Assembly (NCBI GenBank): GCA_963804055.1
Contig: CAWDOU010000003.1
Coordinates: forward strand, 248,001-312,000
DNA: 64,000 bases
DNA from: Bog-473 sp963804055
GTDB lineage: Bacteria; Actinomycetota; Acidimicrobiia; Acidimicrobiales; RAAP-2
Direction of reading: 5' to 3'
Shown: positions 60,861 to 64,000 of the stretch, one piece after another
How positions within the stretch are numbered: the stretch's first letter is position 1
How the letters are laid out: each line of letters opens with the position of its first letter
Program-made: the position numbers and the translations under genes
Notes under the pieces: model-generated
Databases searched by the model: none
What the model was told of the DNA's origin: nothing
Seen by the model: the letters and a program-made list of their open reading frames with translations, nothing else

Positions 60861-62321
60861 GTGGAGACGCGCACGGCGCCGCTGATCGGCGGGCGGTACC
60901 GCATCGAGGGACTGCTGGGCGAGGGCGGCATGGCCCGGGTCTTCGATGCCTTCGACGAGCGCCTCGAGCGCCCGGCAGCGGTGAAGATCCTCCGGACCGA
61001 GACCCGCGCACTGCCCGGGATGCGCGAACGCTTCCAGCAAGAGGCGCTCATCGCGGCGCGGCTGATCCATCCCCACATCGTCGCCGTGCTGGACTTCGGA
61101 GAGGACCGCGCGTCGTCGTATCTCGTGATGGAGCGGCTGCCGGGCAGCACGCTGCGCGACGAGATCATCGCCCGGGGGCCGCTGTCGCCGCAGCGCGTCC
61201 TCCTCGTGGTGTCCGAGACACTCACCGCGCTGGCGTCCGCCCACGCACGGGGTGTGCTCCATCGGGACATCAAGCCGAGCAACATCCTCCTGCAGCAGGA
61301 CGGGCATACGAAGATCACCGACTTCGGCATCGCCAAGAGCTTCGACATGCGGACGGACCCGTCTCCGGCGACGGATGACATGACCATGACCGGGGTCGTG
61401 CTGGGCACGCCGGGCTACCTCGCTCCCGAACGCAGGTCAGCCCGTCCCGCCACCGTCCAATCCGACCTGTACTCGGTGGGCGCGGTCATGGTCGAGGCGC
61501 TGACCGGACAGCGGCTCGGCCCCGACGCCGCGCTGACCGAGCAGCTCCCCCTCCCCTTTCGCTCGGTCGCCTGCCGCGCCCTGGCCCAGGATCCGCGCGG
61601 ACGGTTCTCCTCGGCCGACGACATGCTGCGATCGCTGCGCAGCGGCGTTCCCGGTCCGCGACCGGTCGCGGCACCCCCGCGCCGATCCGAGCCGCTGACG
61701 ACCGCCACGTTGCGGCAGCCGCCTGCGGCCGGAACAGCCATCCTCGCCACATCCCCCGCCGCCCACCGGGCGGATGCGCGCGCCCGGGTCCGACGGCGGC
61801 GCCTGGTCCTGGGCGGCGTCGCCGTCGCCGTCCTCGCCCTCGCCCTCGCTGCTGCCCTCTTCGCACGGCACGAGTACAGCGGGCGATCCACCGGGCCACC
61901 CGCCCCCGCGGCGACCCACCACGCAACGCGTCCCCGGACCCAGGCCGTCACCCGTGCGAGCGCGCAGCAGGCCCCCGATGCCGAGAGCACCGCCATCACC
62001 GCCCTCGCCACGTCACTGGCCGACGGAGGCCTCCCCGGAGACGGGGCGCTCGCCAGCGCGCTCCAGGCCACGGCTGCGCAACCTCCCGGGCCGGACCGGG
62101 AGGCCTCGGCGAACCAGGCCCTCTCTCTGGCCGGCGTCCTCCTCGACGGCGGTGGCATCACCGCGGGGCAGTACCAGAATGTCGTGAACGTCCTGCAGCC
62201 GACGGGTGCGACGACGACCACGACGACGGCACCCGACCCGGCGCCGCAATTCCAGATCCCGTTCTTCGAGAGTCACGGCCATGGCCACGATCACGACGCC
62301 GGTCCCGGGGATCAGGGGTAG
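60861..62321 (+). CDS. Membrane Ser/Thr protein kinase (PknB-like)
   Basis: 486 aa. Kinase domain about 13-275: Gly loop GEGGMARVFDAF, Lys42 in AAVKILR, HRDIKPSN (D136, K138, N141), and DFG at 154-156 in KITDFGIAKS. GTPGYLAPERRSARPATVQS is the activation and P+1 loop. A juxtamembrane Pro/Arg-rich part leads to one helix (about 312-332). The external part is helical, with no PASTA repeats, and ends in a Thr run and a FESHGHGHDHD tail, possibly metal-binding. Start is GTG 60861. It is the classical membrane STPK layout with an unfamiliar sensor. Confidence 0.92.
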   Translation: METRTAPLIGGRYRIEGLLGEGGMARVFDAFDERLERPAAVKILRTETRALPGMRERFQQEALIAARLIHPHIVAVLDFGEDRASSYLVMERLPGSTLRDEIIARGPLSPQRVLLVVSETLTALASAHARGVLHRDIKPSNILLQQDGHTKITDFGIAKSFDMRTDPSPATDDMTMTGVVLGTPGYLAPERRSARPATVQSDLYSVGAVMVEALTGQRLGPDAALTEQLPLPFRSVACRALAQDPRGRFSSADDMLRSLRSGVPGPRPVAAPPRRSEPLTTATLRQPPAAGTAILATSPAAHRADARARVRRRRLVLGGVAVAVLALALAAALFARHEYSGRSTGPPAPAATHHATRPRTQAVTRASAQQAPDAESTAITALATSLADGGLPGDGALASALQATAAQPPGPDREASANQALSLAGVLLDGGGITAGQYQNVVNVLQPTGATTTTTTAPDPAPQFQIPFFESHGHGHDHDAGPGDQG

Positions 62322-62430
62322 CCAGAGCAGCAGCCTTCTTCTCGGGCGTCCGCCATGACGGCGCTACGCTGCATCGCCGAAGAGAAGAGGGGTTGATGCA
62401 CGGACGCGCAGGCTGCGGAGGCACGCCATC

Positions 62431-64000
62431 GTGAGCACCGACGACACGGCGGCAGATTTCGATCCCGACGCGCTGCGCGAGAAGTACCGGATCGAACGCG
62501 ACAAGCGGATCCGACGGGACGGCAACGCCCAGTACGTCGAGGTCGCCGGACAGTTCGCCTCCTATCTGGACGACCCCTACACCGAACCGGTCGATCGTCC
62601 GCCGCTGGTCGACGACGTCACCGTGGCGGTCATCGGCGGCGGCTTCGCCGGCCTGATCACCGGCGCCCGGCTCACCGACGCGGGCGTCGAGGACTTTCGC
62701 ATCATTGAGAAGGGCGGTGACTTCGGCGGCACGTGGTACTGGAACCGGTACCCCGGGGCACAATGCGACGTCGAATCCTACGTGTACCTCCCGCTGCTGG
62801 AGGAGACCTCCTACGTCCCGAGCGAGAAGTACGCCCGGGCCCCGGAGATCCTGGAGCACTGCCACCGCATCGCCCGGCAGTACCACCTGTACGAGCGCTC
62901 GTGCCTCTCCACCGAGGTCACCGGTATTGAGTGGGACGACACGAGGCTGCGCTGGATCATCATGACGAATCGAGGTGACCGGATGTCAGCCCGGTTCCTC
63001 GTGATGGGCAACGGCCCGCTGCACCGGCCGAAGCTCCCGGGCATCGCAGGCATCGACGACTTCGGTGGTCATGCCTTCCACACCAGTCGATGGGACTACG
63101 GCTACACGGGAGGCGACTCCAACGGGCGCCTCGACGGGCTGGCGGACAAGCGCGTCGGCATCATCGGCACCGGCGCCACCGCCGTCCAGGTCGTTCCGCA
63201 CGTTGCCGCGTCGGCCCGTGAGCTGTTCGTCTTCCAGCGGACCCCGTCGTCCGTCGACGTCCGGGCGAACCGGCCCACGGACCCCGCTTGGGCGGCCGCC
63301 CTGCAGCCCGGATGGCAACGGGAGCGGATGGAGAACTTCACGCTGCTGACCTCCGGCGGCTTTGCCGAACAGGACCTCGTCAACGACGGCTGGACGGACA
63401 TCCTCGGGCGCCTGGTGAACAGGCTGCGCGACCAGTCCCCGGGGGCCGGCCGCGACCTGGCCGCGATCATGGAGCTGGCCGACTTCGAGAAGATGGAACA
63501 GATCCGGGGGCGCGTGGACGGGGTCGTCGAGGATGCAGCCACGGCCGAAGCCCTGAAGCCGTGGTATCGCCAATTCTGCAAGAGACCCTGCTTCCACGAC
63601 GAGTACCTCCAGGCCTTCAACCGTCCCAACGTCTCGCTGGTGGACACGGACGGGCGGGGGGTCGACGCCATCACGAGTGGCGGCGTCGTCGTCGACGGAC
63701 GGGAGTACGCGGTCGACTGCCTGATCTACGCCACCGGCTTCGAGGTGGGGACCGGCTACGCCCGTCGGGCCGGCTACGACGTCGTCGGGTCCCGCGGGCG
63801 CAGCCTCTCGGAACACTGGAAGGACGGAATCAGGTCCGTGCACGGGATGCACGTCCACGGCTTCCCCAACATGTTCGTGCTGGGCCATGCCCAGGGTGGC
63901 TTCACGGTGAACTACCCCCACCTGCTGGAGGAGGCCAGCGATCACCTGTGCCACGTGCTGCGCCACGCCATCGATCACGACGTCACGACCGTGGAGGCGA
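62431..64000 (+). CDS. Baeyer-Villiger monooxygenase, cyclohexanone-monooxygenase-like (partial)
   Basis: 523 codons present; the 3-prime end is beyond the window. GTG 62431 begins VSTDDTAADFDPDALREKYR, an N-terminal extension usual for the larger BVMO group. FAD loop VAVIGGGFAGLITGARL (66-82), FGGTWYWNRYPGAQCDVESY, the BVMO fingerprint FGGHAFHTSRW (211-221) and the NADP loop IIGTGATAVQVVPHVA are intact. YATGFEVGTGYARRAGYDVV follows. It converts ketones to esters or lactones. It is unlike the shorter monooxygenase at 48353. The upstream 110-base gap shows nothing notable. Confidence 0.9.
   Translation, partial: MSTDDTAADFDPDALREKYRIERDKRIRRDGNAQYVEVAGQFASYLDDPYTEPVDRPPLVDDVTVAVIGGGFAGLITGARLTDAGVEDFRIIEKGGDFGGTWYWNRYPGAQCDVESYVYLPLLEETSYVPSEKYARAPEILEHCHRIARQYHLYERSCLSTEVTGIEWDDTRLRWIIMTNRGDRMSARFLVMGNGPLHRPKLPGIAGIDDFGGHAFHTSRWDYGYTGGDSNGRLDGLADKRVGIIGTGATAVQVVPHVAASARELFVFQRTPSSVDVRANRPTDPAWAAALQPGWQRERMENFTLLTSGGFAEQDLVNDGWTDILGRLVNRLRDQSPGAGRDLAAIMELADFEKMEQIRGRVDGVVEDAATAEALKPWYRQFCKRPCFHDEYLQAFNRPNVSLVDTDGRGVDAITSGGVVVDGREYAVDCLIYATGFEVGTGYARRAGYDVVGSRGRSLSEHWKDGIRSVHGMHVHGFPNMFVLGHAQGGFTVNYPHLLEEASDHLCHVLRHAIDHDVTTVEA

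Overview
The window is very GC-rich and densely packed with genes. It has an mraZ-rsmH division-cluster start, a DUF3040 protein, mycothiol-family proteins, ergothioneine genes egtB-egtD, an MptB-like polyprenol-phosphomannose mannosyltransferase, a PPOX/F420-type flavoprotein, and a secreted L,D-transpeptidase carrying 42-residue YWLVASDGGIF repeats. Together these point to an actinomycete, most likely class Acidimicrobiia. That placement is inferred from gene content; no rRNA or tRNA gene was seen.

Layout. 1-1820 (minus): the start of a division/cell-wall cluster (a partial gene in the ftsL position, rsmH, mraZ) with a 10-bp-phased AGTGG array upstream that looks like MraZ operator boxes. 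2040-5450 (minus): a housekeeping run of lipoate-ligase-like, HNH, small conserved, ROK kinase, DUF3040 and LapA-domain genes. 5518-9179 (plus): acyl-CoA-ligase-like enzyme, low-molecular-weight phosphatase, CapA-like protein. 9219-13183: DUF2254 protein, and a GH4 glycosidase head-to-head with a BadF-type sugar kinase. 13195-20061: a drug-exporter-like MFS protein fused to a MarR-like domain, a nitronate monooxygenase-SDR pair, and a PadR-DrrA-DrrB-like export module whose regulator has a histidine-rich N-terminus. 20081-20777: a frameshifted maleylpyruvate-isomerase-like gene. 21002-23252: egtB-egtD. 23269-28045: two large divergent membrane glycan or glycolipid proteins.

28081-58033 is an accessory, catabolism-flavoured stretch. 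It contains several short operons with 1- to 4-base stop/start overlaps. The members are phosphonate-monoester-hydrolase/sulfatase-like enzymes, SDRs, EthD-like and SnoaL-like proteins, two P450s, nitronate monooxygenase, nitroreductase, an M20 peptidase, an Rv2466c-like protein with an altered active site, a Baeyer-Villiger-type monooxygenase coupled to a haloalkane dehalogenase, an acyl-CoA dehydrogenase and a CoA transferase. rpiA and a tRNA-methylation gene (trmO-like) sit among them. 58283-64000: secreted L,D-transpeptidase, MBL hydrolase, a membrane Ser/Thr kinase, and a second Baeyer-Villiger monooxygenase cut by the window end.

The least explained parts are: the seven-gene minus-strand cluster at 28081-33380 with its overlapping divergent promoters; the MFS-MarR fusion; the His-rich PadR module; the ABC-2 permease pair with no ATPase and no normal start codon; and the Rv2466c-like protein whose CPWC has become CPWA.
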